This document shows positions 38,765 through 47,069 of a stretch of 64,000 nucleotides of DNA, piece by piece. The first letter of the stretch is position 1. Each line of letters starts with the position of its first letter. Under the pieces are notes generated by a model. It did not search any database. It saw nothing but the letters and a program-made list of their open reading frames with translations, and was not told the DNA's origin. Position numbers and translations under genes: made by a program. The stretch is from positions 1 through 64,000 of IMG/VR virus record IMGVR_UViG_3300018080_000165, one strand, 5' to 3'. Source of the stretch: a virus.

Positions 38765-39439
38765 CTATCCCAACGGCAGCTTCCACCGGATTGTCGTTTT
38801 CTTGTGCTTGAAGTTCACGATCACTTTCCTCATCGCCTTCCAGAAGGCTTCCCACTCGTCTTCTCTTCCGCGATTGTACATGATGGCGGCAGGATGAAGG
38901 GACTTCACAAAGCTAACGCCGCCGATCTTCAGATTCGCGGGAATGTGAGTCAGCGCAAAAACGCTTTCTGTCGCGCTGTTCCCTAGAAGAATCACGAGTC
39001 GAGGACGCGCGGCCCTCAGGATGCTTTGAAGCCGTGGCCTGCAATTCTCCAACTCTTTCGACGTGGGTCGTCTGTTCTTCACTCGGTTGAAGTCGTTGCA
39101 CGGGCGGCATCCGAGCGCATTAGTTATAAAGCAGTTCGAGTTCTTTCCCTTGTACCGGAGTTTGGCTCTTCGCATCGCGTTGTCGAGATTTTCTCCACAC
39201 TCCCCGACAAACGGGACGCCTTCCTCGTCTTCCACTCTCCCCGGCGCTTCGCCAACCAAGACGATGCCGCTATCCAGTTTTCCTTTCCCCCAAACCATGT
39301 TGGTCCGGTAAGCGGAAAACTCGCATTTCATACAACGACGCCACTTGTTTTGAACATCACACAACTTCTCAAAAGATGATTTCTTCTCGTATTGAATTGA
39401 AGACAGACAGCCAATCCCCTTCAGGGTACTCGTAGACAT
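38765..39439 (-). CDS. Family 4 uracil-DNA glycosylase
   Basis: The 224-residue protein starts at an ATG inside the upstream gene with AAGGGG before it; a start nearer 39370 is possible. GEAPGRVEDEEGVPFVGECG is the family 4 active-site region, and HPAA in the C-terminal motif fits. Cys residues CMKC early and CRPC later can hold the iron-sulfur cluster of this family. It removes uracil from DNA; alternatively it could act on modified bases. Its place between helicase and replication genes suggests quality control of new DNA. Confidence 0.85.
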   Translation of the reverse strand: MSTSTLKGIGCLSSIQYEKKSSFEKLCDVQNKWRRCMKCEFSAYRTNMVWGKGKLDSGIVLVGEAPGRVEDEEGVPFVGECGENLDNAMRRAKLRYKGKNSNCFITNALGCRPCNDFNRVKNRRPTSKELENCRPRLQSILRAARPRLVILLGNSATESVFALTHIPANLKIGGVSFVKSLHPAAIMYNRGREDEWEAFWKAMRKVIVNFKHKKTTIRWKLPLG

Positions 39440-39797
39440 CGTTGTATTCCCCTTTCCACAGTCGTTGCGGGATGTTGCTGTGAATGGTGTGAGGAAAGAA
39501 CCTGTCCCTGAACATTTCGAACTCGGCTTTACAAGACGTTCGAATCAGGTAGTTGTAACAAGCGGGTTCAATCACTTTCTCCGCGAGCTGAAGCCGCCAG
39601 ATTTCATAGTCACAAAGCAAACAAACCACGGCGACCTTTTTCAACTGAATCGCCATGTACTCCGCGTCTATGTTCGCCATGTCCAACGGACGTGCAAACG
39701 GTTTCATCACTTTCCATTTCGGCGGCGGCTTCAGCAACAAGACATCTACGTCGAGCGCGAAAAGCGGTAGAGACTCATTCGTCAGTGCCATCGTCAT
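39369..39797 (-). CDS. Unknown protein
   Basis: The 142-residue protein overlaps the glycosylase gene by 71 bases. The N-terminal half is hydrophobic/mixed (FALDVDVLLLKPPPKWKVM), and the middle includes VVCLLCDYEIWRLQLAEKV. No motif; the location in the replication block may indicate an accessory factor. Confidence 0.5.
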   Translation of the reverse strand: MTMALTNESLPLFALDVDVLLLKPPPKWKVMKPFARPLDMANIDAEYMAIQLKKVAVVCLLCDYEIWRLQLAEKVIEPACYNYLIRTSCKAEFEMFRDRFFPHTIHSNIPQRLWKGEYNDVYEYPEGDWLSVFNSIREEIIF

Positions 39798-40386
39798 CCC
39801 TCACTCGTTTCCGTTTCCACTTTGCCACTCGAATGCAATCAAGCGGCATGAAATTTTCTTCTAACAATCCCATTACACTGTCTCCAAAAGTCTTTTCAAT
39901 TTCAATATCGGTCATTCGCGTTGTTACGACTGTTGGAAGAACTTGCTTATCCCTGAATTTCAGCACGTCATAAAACGCTGCAACCATTCCATCGTTGATA
40001 GCATACTTATCCGCTTGATGCTCTAGCTTCAATCCATCAATAATGAGAAAATCTATTCCTAGGATTTCATCAAACGCTGTTTCATCGAAGTTGCCTGTGT
40101 CGAATTTCAAAGCTGTGAGTTCTGAAAGCGAAAGAAGCTGGACTTTGAATCCATAAGCCAAAGCAGACATGCCGATCAAGTTTGCAAGCAAGCTCTTTCC
40201 GCTTTGATCCGCTCCTTGAATCAAAAGTCCTTCGCCCTTTGAAGCCTTGGACTTCATGTACTTCATGTAGCTTCGAACAACCTTCCGTTCTTTTGAATTC
40301 CCGAGGAAGTTCTTCAACGACTTCCCAAGGAACTTTTTGCTGAAGCCGATTTGAAGCAACTGCGTTTCGGTCATTTCAACTTCCAT
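39775..40386 (-). CDS. DnaC-like helicase loader (AAA+)
   Basis: This encodes 203 residues from an ATG with GGGAGG upstream. A Walker A-type loop GADQSGKSLLA (58-68) and a Walker B IDFLIIDGLK mark an ATPase of the DnaC/DnaA type; a Thr-Arg near VVTTRMTDIEIEKTFG resembles sensor 1. The N-terminal 45 residues would bind the helicase. It sits next to a DNA-binding replication protein and DnaB-like helicase, the usual initiator-loader-helicase set. Confidence 0.72.
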   Translation of the reverse strand: MEVEMTETQLLQIGFSKKFLGKSLKNFLGNSKERKVVRSYMKYMKSKASKGEGLLIQGADQSGKSLLANLIGMSALAYGFKVQLLSLSELTALKFDTGNFDETAFDEILGIDFLIIDGLKLEHQADKYAINDGMVAAFYDVLKFRDKQVLPTVVTTRMTDIEIEKTFGDSVMGLLEENFMPLDCIRVAKWKRKRVRDDDGTDE

Positions 40387-40445
40387 GTTGAATCCTCCCA
40401 AGAACGCGCGCACGCGCATAAAAGAAGACTTCAATGACATCCTCT

Positions 40446-40507
40446 GTTACGATAGTAACATAGGTGTCTCTATATATCACGAGCGAAGCGAGTGATATAT
40501 AGAGACA
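40446..40507. repeat. Long perfect inverted repeat in a replication intergenic region
   Basis: Two 16-bp arms, TGTCTCTATATATCAC (40465-40480) and GTGATATATAGAGACA (40492-40507), pair perfectly around an 11-base loop. A 5-bp stem GTTAC/GTAAC lies at 40446-40459, and a TATAATAATTATA A/T-rich segment follows to 40530. A -10-like TATAAT on the minus strand overlaps it. It may be an intrinsic terminator, an operator, or an origin-like element given its place between a DNA-binding replication protein and the helicase loader. Confidence 0.6.
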
Positions 40508-40554
40508 TATTATAATAATTATATTGCGTATGCAGTGTACTAGTACAAGAAGGT

Positions 40555-41166
40555 CTACAGGCGAAGACAGATGTTGCTGCGCATTTTGAAAAATGTTTCG
40601 GCGTCGTATTCCTGTTTCATTCGAACGAAGTTGTCGGCAAAGAACTCCAACATCAATTTTGTTTTCTTCCCCCCGAACTCCGTAAGCACTTTTCGAAGCA
40701 ACGACAAGTGCCTTGTGTTGTCCGATTTCTTGCGCTTGCATTTCTGATCCTTTCGCCTACCTAGAAGATCGAAGTAGTGCATCGCGTCCCTTGGTTGCCA
40801 ATCTCGTGGATTTGAAGTCAAAGACTCCACGACATCGGGATTCTTCGATTCGACAGCCGCAAAGCGCCAAATCCAAGGCTTGACTTGTGTCTCTCGCTTC
40901 AATCCATTCAACCTCAACAACTTCTTCAGCCGCAACTTGTAGACGACCCGGTTTCCTTCCCCGGCGGATTTCCTCAGCACGCCCATTTCGACCAACTCGC
41001 TCAAATGCTTTTGTATCGTTGATCGAGATGTGTTCCTTATCCGCTTTAGCTCATTCAACGAAGGCAGTTTTCCTCTGTCGAAGTGCAAAAGCATTTCCGT
41101 CAGCGTAACTTTGGCTCCGTCGCTCAGGCCGGGACACCTACACACCAAGGCGATGTAGGTTTCCAC
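40555..41166 (-). CDS. Winged-helix DNA-binding replication protein
   Basis: The 203-residue protein has a winged helix at residues 34-64 (PSLNELKRIRNTSRSTIQKH, then LSELVEMGVLRK), as in phage replisome organisers and transcription factors. The C-terminal part has Lys-rich segments and helices (SLLRKVLTEFGGKKTKLMLEFF). It lies next to the inverted repeat and helicase loader, so an initiator role is a reasonable inference. A transcription regulator is the alternative. Confidence 0.68.
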   Translation of the reverse strand: METYIALVCRCPGLSDGAKVTLTEMLLHFDRGKLPSLNELKRIRNTSRSTIQKHLSELVEMGVLRKSAGEGNRVVYKLRLKKLLRLNGLKRETQVKPWIWRFAAVESKNPDVVESLTSNPRDWQPRDAMHYFDLLGRRKDQKCKRKKSDNTRHLSLLRKVLTEFGGKKTKLMLEFFADNFVRMKQEYDAETFFKMRSNICLRL

Positions 41167-41181
41167 GATCCTTCTCCAAAG

Positions 41182-41439
41182 TTATCTCATTTGCCTCGCA
41201 AGTGCACGCAACGCTTTCTTCATGTCAGGCACTTCGACTTCAAGAACCTCGTCAACAGTTCTCTTCAGCTTCGCGACGGTCTGTTTGACGGATTCTCCTT
41301 TCGACGTGTCAATGGCGGCTTTCATTCCTGCCGTTGTTCCCATCGACTGGTATTCATGGCTCAACTTCACATCTTGCGAGAAAAACACTTCAACGATCTT
41401 TCCCGCCTTTTTCTTCGTCAGTTTCTTCTTTACTGTCAT
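41182..41439 (-). CDS. Small helical protein
   Basis: This encodes 85 residues. Basic N-terminus (TVKKKLTKKKAGKIVEVFF) then heptad-like helices (GESVKQTVAKLKRTVDEVLEV). Its start overlaps the upstream stop (ATGA). Function unknown. Confidence 0.55.
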   Translation of the reverse strand: MTVKKKLTKKKAGKIVEVFFSQDVKLSHEYQSMGTTAGMKAAIDTSKGESVKQTVAKLKRTVDEVLEVEVPDMKKALRALARQMR

Positions 41440-41759
41440 GCCCTAATCTCCTTCTCCAGACGTTTCTTGAGCGCCTGTATTTCTGCAAAGACACGCTCTG
41501 TAAACTTGGTTTCGCCGAAGCCTTTGCCGGGTTTGACTTGTTCCTCTTCGGCTATGCGCTCGTAGATTTCAATTTCTCCTTCCGTGTACCAGCGCCAGCC
41601 GTCTTTCGTTTTGAGAATCGGTTTGGGAATAACTTTCTTCCATTCCCATCTCCGAATCGTTTGCGGCCCGCGATGCAACTTCATCCCCAAGTATCTAGGA
41701 GAGAATACAGCAACTTCCGCATCTCCAATGAAGACTTTCTTTGTCAATGCTTGTGCCAC
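41436..41759 (-). CDS. MerR-like DNA-binding protein
   Basis: The start is GTG with GGAGG seven bases upstream, giving 107 residues; the long upstream extension is a shadow. Residues 17-50 (FSPRYLGMKLHRGPQTIRRWEWKKVIPKP) and GWRWYTEGEIEIYERI form a MerR-type helix-turn-helix and wing. It is followed by a charged helix. Probably a repressor or activator of the early operon. Confidence 0.65.
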   Translation of the reverse strand: MAQALTKKVFIGDAEVAVFSPRYLGMKLHRGPQTIRRWEWKKVIPKPILKTKDGWRWYTEGEIEIYERIAEEEQVKPGKGFGETKFTERVFAEIQALKKRLEKEIRA

Positions 41760-41763
41760 TGGT

Positions 41764-42342
41764 CTACCTCCTACGTTCCGTGTACGACTTGAATGCCCGT
41801 ATCTCTTTGACGATCCTACGACGCCAGTAGTCGTTTTCGTAGGCTTCTTCCAGGTCCACTTTTCTATAGTCGGAAAAGAAGAAAAAAGGATAGGGATAGG
41901 CTGCTTCTTTATGGCCGGTTCCATACAACAATTCCGGGATTCCCCCGTCGTTGAAGAAGGCTTTATACACGTCATTTCCGCAAACAATTACCAGTTTGGC
42001 TTTCGTTAAAAAGAGGCTGGTAAATTCGAAACAATTCCTGGCGCATGTCACGGTCATTTTTGAGATGCAGAACGTGACCGGGACTTGTAAACCTTCATGC
42101 CTAGCATCGAACCCACCGACATCCAAAAGCGTATCGAGAAACCAATGGGCTTTGGATGAAAACATGATGTTGGCTTCGCACATATCGGGAATAGTTGGTG
42201 CGGGCATGAGCATGACAGTATCCGCGTCCAAGTAACCCTTTGGACTTGTCAGTCGCGGAGTTCCGTGAAACTTCTTTCCGCACAAAGTACATGCCAACAC
42301 TTTCTTCTTGAACTTCTTCAGGTTGATCTTACGTCTCGGCAT
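41764..42342 (-). CDS. Divergent uracil-DNA-glycosylase-superfamily protein
   Basis: The protein has 192 residues from an ATG after GGAG. The N-terminal CTLCGKKF and MPAPT (like the GEAP motif of the superfamily) are followed by a UDG-like strand order, ending KLVIVCGNDVYKAF (compare LVLLLGNSA). A canonical catalytic water-activating residue is not clear. It may be a base-recognition protein or an inactive relative. A second superfamily member sits at 38765-39439. Confidence 0.5.
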   Translation of the reverse strand: MPRRKINLKKFKKKVLACTLCGKKFHGTPRLTSPKGYLDADTVMLMPAPTIPDMCEANIMFSSKAHWFLDTLLDVGGFDARHEGLQVPVTFCISKMTVTCARNCFEFTSLFLTKAKLVIVCGNDVYKAFFNDGGIPELLYGTGHKEAAYPYPFFFFSDYRKVDLEEAYENDYWRRRIVKEIRAFKSYTERRR

Positions 42343-42787
42343 CGTTTTTCTCCACAAGAAAGGCTTCGCTCATTTTCGTGTCGTACATCTTGGCGATGTC
42401 GTCTTCGGTCAAATCGCCGTCCGCGAACAGCCCTTCAACCTTCTCTTCTTCGATGATGGTTATCCGTGTCTGCGCCTTTTCGAGAACGCCACGATGCTTG
42501 AGCACTCTTTCCGCTTTGTCTGGATTGAACGCTCCTCTTTCCCGCGTTTCGATTGACATTTTCACGGAGCCGGATCGGACGACAAGATGATTTTCGTCTT
42601 CCTGTTCGCCCAATTCTTTGATAACAGGCATGAATGTGTTTTTGATTGCTTCTTCGCGTTTTTTGTTGTCCTTGTCCGCTTGCTTGAGTCCCATATACTC
42701 AAGCCCTTCTACTTCAGCTTTGTAGAGAGCCACGTTCTTGTCCTCTTCCGTCACAAGGCTTAACGGTTTCGCTTTTGCCTTTGCCAT
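42329..42787 (-). CDS. Unknown helical protein
   Basis: This encodes 152 residues from ATG with AAGGAGAGG upstream. The layout is helical with a beta segment: KAKPLSLVTEEDKN at the start, VRSGSVKMSIETRERGAFNPDK in the middle, and an acidic C-terminus (VEGLFADGDLTEDDIAKMYD). It has the general layout of phage Gp157-type or nuclease-inhibitor-sized proteins; no firm call. Confidence 0.5.
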   Translation of the reverse strand: MAKAKAKPLSLVTEEDKNVALYKAEVEGLEYMGLKQADKDNKKREEAIKNTFMPVIKELGEQEDENHLVVRSGSVKMSIETRERGAFNPDKAERVLKHRGVLEKAQTRITIIEEEKVEGLFADGDLTEDDIAKMYDTKMSEAFLVEKNDAET

Positions 42788-42801
42788 TCGCCTCTCCTTT
42801 C

Positions 42802-44349
42802 TCATGCGATGTACATATCCCGGTATCGAGGAATGTTCAACTTGTCTCGATACAACGGAACTGCACGCTTGATGAAATGCCGACGACACATCGGAATCTC
42901 CCAATCGACACAATGGATTATCTTCGCATCCTTCTTCTTTTCCGCTTTCCGCCTGATCCTGCCCACAACTTGCTCCAAGTCTTGCTCTCCCCCAACCGTA
43001 GTTGTGATGAAAAGCCGATTCAGCGGGGGAATTGAAGCGCCCGACTTGATTAGCTGCATCGTCGCGACAACACAGCGGAGTTTCCTTTCCCGAAGCATGT
43101 TTTCGTACTTCTCGACTTTCTTTCGACTGCCGCCGAGCATGATTGCGACGCCTTTCTTGTAGACTCTTTTAATGGCTTTGCGTAGAGCCTTGGCGTGTGC
43201 CACTCGGTGTGTGACCACAAGAACGGAATTGCTCTTGTCCGCTTTCAATTCCTCGTACACTCTCTGTGCGATGATCTCCGTTCTCTCCTCGCTCTCGGTG
43301 ACAACATCCAGGACAACTTTGTAGTCGCGTTCGCCGTCAGGAGGAACCCTGATCTTCTTCTTCACGAATCGTCCATCGATCTTTGCTTTCACGATGCGGG
43401 TTATCTTTTTCGGCAGCCGTGTTTCCAACTTCAACAATTCAGCATCGGCGATAGGCAACGAGTTCTCGGTTTCTTTTCCAAACGTTCCTTCCATGCTATA
43501 GAATGCTGTACCGAATACTCGGTACATGACTTTGTGCATCCCGTCTTTCCTCTTAGGTGTTCCGGTGATTCCGATCCGATACGCGGCAGGACTTTGGTTG
43601 ACGCATTCGAGGAAAGTTCTCGCGGGACAGACATGGCACTCATCGAACACAACACATCCGAAGTTCTTTTCCCATGTCTTCCAATGCTCTTGGCGTTTGA
43701 ACCACGTCTGCGCCATGGCGACGGTGAAATGCGGGCCTAACGTAGCTTTCGGTCCTCGAATGATCCCGATCTTTTCTTTGTACTCTTCGCCGAACGCCTT
43801 CATAAGATCGTGAATCCATGCGTTCATCACTACGCTCGTGTGAGTGAAGATGAGCGTCTTCTGTTCCAGTTGCATGGCCATGAGGATCACGCCGATAGTT
43901 TTTCCTGCAGCAACCTCCATCACATTGAGGTAAGTGCCCAACGGACGTTGCCTGTCTTCGGCCAGGATGTCTTTTCGGAATTGATCGAGAGAGACTTGTT
44001 GTTCCTTACGAGGAGAAACTTGAAGATCGGGATACGGTTCTTCGATGTCACAGAAGATTCTCTTGTCTATGACTTCTGCTCGGCCTAAAGCATCGTATGC
44101 GTCCTTACCTATAACGCCGCTTTCGAAGACGTATCCACGTGGAACGTAGATCGTCTTACCCTTCTCATCATACATCTCTATGTACTTCTCGACGTTCTTA
44201 ATAAAGGCCGGATTTATGCCGGAATACTTCACAGCTTTCTGGAAAACAGGGTTGGGTATGGTCAAATGGTCCTTGATTCCTTCTCTTACCGATCTTCTGA
44301 ATCCTGAGACACCAACTCTCCTTCCTACGACAAAGCGTAGACTTCCCAT
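42802..44349 (-). CDS. SF2 DNA helicase
   Basis: The start is placed at ATG 44349 (AAGGG upstream) because the longer TTG frame begins inside the -35 box of the promoter. It has 515 residues. A Walker A-like EVAAGKTIG, the DECH box, GITGTP and QVVGRIRR (motif VI) mark a superfamily 2 helicase of the UvsW/RecG-like style. The N-terminal 130 residues have no clear match. It probably remodels replication forks or recombination intermediates. Confidence 0.82.
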   Translation of the reverse strand: MGSLRFVVGRRVGVSGFRRSVREGIKDHLTIPNPVFQKAVKYSGINPAFIKNVEKYIEMYDEKGKTIYVPRGYVFESGVIGKDAYDALGRAEVIDKRIFCDIEEPYPDLQVSPRKEQQVSLDQFRKDILAEDRQRPLGTYLNVMEVAAGKTIGVILMAMQLEQKTLIFTHTSVVMNAWIHDLMKAFGEEYKEKIGIIRGPKATLGPHFTVAMAQTWFKRQEHWKTWEKNFGCVVFDECHVCPARTFLECVNQSPAAYRIGITGTPKRKDGMHKVMYRVFGTAFYSMEGTFGKETENSLPIADAELLKLETRLPKKITRIVKAKIDGRFVKKKIRVPPDGERDYKVVLDVVTESEERTEIIAQRVYEELKADKSNSVLVVTHRVAHAKALRKAIKRVYKKGVAIMLGGSRKKVEKYENMLRERKLRCVVATMQLIKSGASIPPLNRLFITTTVGGEQDLEQVVGRIRRKAEKKKDAKIIHCVDWEIPMCRRHFIKRAVPLYRDKLNIPRYRDMYIA

Positions 44350-44443
44350 GAGAGGATTTCCCTTCTCTTGAAGCACTCCTACGCCCAAACGGCCCGGAAA
44401 ATCGCAAGCTGTGAAAGCTGTGCGAGCTAACTGTTTTGGGGAA

Positions 44444-44472
44444 AGGCTAGGGGGTTCCACACGTTGTGTCAA
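44444..44472 (-). promoter_or_regulatory. Promoter TTGACA-N17-TAGCCT
   Basis: TTGACA (44467-44472) and TAGCCT (44444-44449), 17 bases apart, lie right after the terminator of the tail operon, where a new transcription unit (helicase and replication genes) must start. Same TTGAC-N16/17-TAGNCT form as at 24291 and 25158. Confidence 0.65.
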
Positions 44473-44505
44473 GAGAAAAATAACTCCTTGTGGAGCAAGG
44501 AGTTA
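44472..44505 (-). terminator. Terminator of the tail gene operon
   Basis: A 9-bp stem AACTCCTTG/CAAGGAGTT (44482-44490 with 44496-44504) with a 5-base loop is followed on the minus strand by ATTTTTCTC. It lies directly after the last virion gene (44538-45557), with the replication promoter abutting it. Confidence 0.8.
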
Positions 44506-44537
44506 AGGGGACAATCCAGGGGAAGCGCGAGCGTGGA

Positions 44538-45557
44538 TCAGACAGGATCGTACTTGAAGCCAAGACGGAGCGGAAGGGCCGCGATGTTGATAGCGCCCTT
44601 CGGAACGTTCCTCTTCAGCCACACGGAAAGAACCTCTCCTGCCGCAAGAGTGAAGGCTGTCTGGTAGTGCGGCGGATCGGACGTGGGGGGCGCAAAGAAG
44701 TTGATCCCTGAAGGAGCCACACTGTCTTGAACGATGACCGGCTCCCCTGTGGTTGAATTATACATTCCAATCGACATGTCAATTGGCGAAACAAGTTCGA
44801 TGGTATCGCCTTCGTTTCCTTCGGCTGGAGAAGACATCCGCTGTCCTCTTGCAGCGGCAGAAACAACAAGTGTTCGCCCGTCCGTCCCTCCACGGCTGTT
44901 GTAGTACATGATTTCCTGTGTGCGTGTATTGCGGATGTAGTAGCTCGAAGGAAAGTTCCTGGCGTCGTCGATCTCGATCTGCACATCTCCGCTCTGAGGA
45001 TAGTATCCTTGACAACGAACTCTTGTTGGAAGACCGGGAACTTCGATGACAGGAACAACATTCTTGTAGCTCACAGCCCCCGTGTTCTTCAGGAAAAGAC
45101 ATGCGTAGTTCGGAGTGCCCTTCATCGCTTCATCCAAAGAAACGTCGTCAAAGAGAACGTTCTTGACAGCATCGATGACGGCGTTTTCTTCCGTGTCTGC
45201 GATAGGAAGATCGACAGCCACGACACTGACTTCGATCCAAGCGTTTTCCGTGCTGCTTTCGAGTTCGAAAGTCCCCCCGGCACCCACGGCCACGGATGTT
45301 CCGGCTGTCTTGTCTCTCGGTGCCTGCCAAGCAAGCGTCTGTCCTGAGTTCTTGAAGACAAACTTTCCCACGCCACTGAGGTTCTTTCCGCCTATCTTCG
45401 TGATAGTGACGGCACTCAGGACGAGCATAGGACGCGCGATGAGGCTGGAAACAAGATCGGCACTTATCCTGCCGCCCAAACCATCGTGTCCGGCTTCGTC
45501 ATCCGCCGCAGCGGCGGACTTGCTGTGGAAAAGTTCAATGTCTGAATTGTGCGCCAT
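44538..45557 (-). CDS. Virion (tail-tip/fiber) protein
   Basis: The 339-residue protein ends the tail operon, just before a terminator. It is beta-rich with repeats of hydrophobic-polar strands (KFVFKNSGQTLAWQAPRDK, then ISVGMYNSTTGEPVIVQDS). It has no transmembrane or enzyme motif. Probably a receptor-binding or tail-tip component. Confidence 0.55.
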   Translation of the reverse strand: MAHNSDIELFHSKSAAAADDEAGHDGLGGRISADLVSSLIARPMLVLSAVTITKIGGKNLSGVGKFVFKNSGQTLAWQAPRDKTAGTSVAVGAGGTFELESSTENAWIEVSVVAVDLPIADTEENAVIDAVKNVLFDDVSLDEAMKGTPNYACLFLKNTGAVSYKNVVPVIEVPGLPTRVRCQGYYPQSGDVQIEIDDARNFPSSYYIRNTRTQEIMYYNSRGGTDGRTLVVSAAARGQRMSSPAEGNEGDTIELVSPIDMSIGMYNSTTGEPVIVQDSVAPSGINFFAPPTSDPPHYQTAFTLAAGEVLSVWLKRNVPKGAINIAALPLRLGFKYDPV

Positions 45558-45560
45558 CGT

Positions 45561-45860
45561 TTAACCTCCCTGGAACACTTTGTTCACACGACTCTGATTG
45601 TCTTGAGTCGCGACAGCCGCATTCCTGAAGAAGTTCTCGAATTCATCGAGAACCTCCATGAACTCTTGATACTTTTCTTTCGTGATCTCGGGAGACACAT
45701 CGGGAACAGGCGTTGTGGGCGTAGCAAGCGCGGCGACTTCAGCCTGTACGCCTGTTGAAACATAGGCTTCCCGAACGTCGCTCACCAAGTTATTCGCCGA
45801 GCGAAGATACTTCGCTACTGACTTCGCTCTTGTCAGCACGTTTTGTGCTTCCACGCTCAT
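45561..45860 (-). CDS. Small virion-associated protein
   Basis: The 99-residue helical protein starts after GGAGG within the end of the upstream gene (71-base overlap). Pro/Thr-rich linker (LATPTTPVPDVSPEITKEK) then a helix (QEFMEVLDEFENFFRNA). Likely structural or chaperone-type; function unknown. Confidence 0.5.
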   Translation of the reverse strand: MSVEAQNVLTRAKSVAKYLRSANNLVSDVREAYVSTGVQAEVAALATPTTPVPDVSPEITKEKYQEFMEVLDEFENFFRNAAVATQDNQSRVNKVFQGG

Positions 45861-46188
45861 CAGTTTCTACCTCCTCTTCCCTCGTTACTTTGATCCCTGA
45901 ACGTTCCAAAGCGGCAATCATCTTAGCCGCTTCTTCAGGACTGTCAAACTCAATTTCTTCCGCTCTTTCCCCTCGCTTCTCTCCCTTGGAATCCCTCAAG
46001 GCTTTGATGAAGGGTTCCAGGTCTTTCTCGGCCACATTCGACGCCAGCCGAAACACTTTCGCTTTCTCGTCATACGCCAAAAAGACGAACTGCCGCACCC
46101 CGCTCGCCATCAATTTCAACTCGTCCGACATGTTTGCTTTCATGTAGAACGCATAGCGAGCCTTGTTTGGATCAACCATGTCCGCCAC
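45790..46188 (-). CDS. Unknown protein in the tail operon
   Basis: The 132-residue protein (GTG start; an ATG follows) is helical and acidic: SDELKLMASGVRQFVFLAYDEK, then EEIEFDSPEEAAKMIAALERSG. A Ser/Glu tail overlaps the next gene. No family recognised. Confidence 0.5.
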   Translation of the reverse strand: MADMVDPNKARYAFYMKANMSDELKLMASGVRQFVFLAYDEKAKVFRLASNVAEKDLEPFIKALRDSKGEKRGERAEEIEFDSPEEAAKMIAALERSGIKVTREEEVETDERGSTKRADKSEVSSEVSSLGE

Positions 46189-46630
46189 AGCATCCGCTCC
46201 TTACGTTCGTGTTGATGGCAATGGACGGGGGTTTCTTGCCCGCGTCCCGGTACATGACAGTCAAGTTCATGTGCGCCTTGGCGATCTCGTCTTCTATGCT
46301 TTTTCCTTTCAAGTCAATGGTGATCGTGTGATCCCTGTTGTTCCCGAAACAGAACTTCGCAAACCAACCTTCCGTTTGGATGAGAACAAGATTGTACATT
46401 GCCGCCGTTTCCTGAATCCTTTGCGGCAACGGCGGTTCTTTGTAGATGTGCTGCTTGAACGCCTCTCTCACAACGTCCAAGTTCTCAAGAACGAGATAAA
46501 CGCTTCCATCTCCCTGCATGATGGCTGTCTTTGCAGGACAGTTCTTGAAGTTCACAGCATGAACGTTTATCACGCTCACAGGAACTTCTATGGGCGTTTC
46601 ATCCGGTGAAGTCATCGTGATCGTGTCCAT
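46172..46630 (-). CDS. Unknown protein in the tail operon
   Basis: This encodes 152 residues. Mixed fold (IEVPVSVINVHAVNFKNCP, then RDHTITIDLKGKSIEDEIAKAHMN). The C-terminus ends in GCCGGHG, a possible metal-binding or crosslinking tail. Its position among cysteine-rich virion genes suggests a structural or assembly role. Confidence 0.5.
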   Translation of the reverse strand: MDTITMTSPDETPIEVPVSVINVHAVNFKNCPAKTAIMQGDGSVYLVLENLDVVREAFKQHIYKEPPLPQRIQETAAMYNLVLIQTEGWFAKFCFGNNRDHTITIDLKGKSIEDEIAKAHMNLTVMYRDAGKKPPSIAINTNVRSGCCGGHG

Positions 46631-46640
46631 GGCAGTATCC

Positions 46641-47060
46641 TCACCACTTTCCCAACGGGCAGTGTTCGTTCTTCGCTTTCCACTTCACAGTCAAAAAACA
46701 TCCGCATCCTTCTTCGGTTTCGTTTCTAGGTTCCGTGTCCAGGTACTTCGGTTGTCCGCACACGGGAGCGCCTTGCCAAGCCATCCTGAAGAGTCTCTTT
46801 CCTTCAGGATTCAATGCCGTACACGCTTCACAAATAGCCTGTCTTTCGTTAAACTCCTCTCTTTCGACCTTCGGACCGACCACAGCCTTAGAAAGCTGAT
46901 ACGCTGCCTTCACCATGTCTTTAGCTTTCTCGATGGCCGTATAGTCATGCCCTTCGGAAGCCATTTGATCGACAATCCTTTGATGCCGAGTCTCGGCGGT
47001 TTCTTCTTCTCGGGGAGCGTCTTCCGTTGCCCCGCTGTCACCCACATACTCTTCCGGCAT
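46641..47060 (-). CDS. Cys-rich zinc-binding protein
   Basis: The protein has 139 residues. The last 60 carry CEACTALNPEGKRLFRM, CGQPKYLDTEPRNETEEGCGC and EHCPLGKW, a layout of phage proteins of unknown function that bind zinc. The N-terminus is helical and acidic. Located between tail-fiber genes. Confidence 0.55.
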   Translation of the reverse strand: MPEEYVGDSGATEDAPREEETAETRHQRIVDQMASEGHDYTAIEKAKDMVKAAYQLSKAVVGPKVEREEFNERQAICEACTALNPEGKRLFRMAWQGAPVCGQPKYLDTEPRNETEEGCGCFLTVKWKAKNEHCPLGKW

Positions 47061-47069
47061 CGTCTTCTC

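Noticed and set aside
40376-40741. Alternative 121-residue frame upstream of the helicase loader
   Set aside because: It runs through the inverted repeat and the 40555 gene in another frame, with low-complexity sequence and no RBS.
42802-44472. Longer helicase start at TTG 44472
   Set aside because: That TTG is the first part of the -35 box TTGACA next to the terminator; ATG 44349 with an RBS is better.
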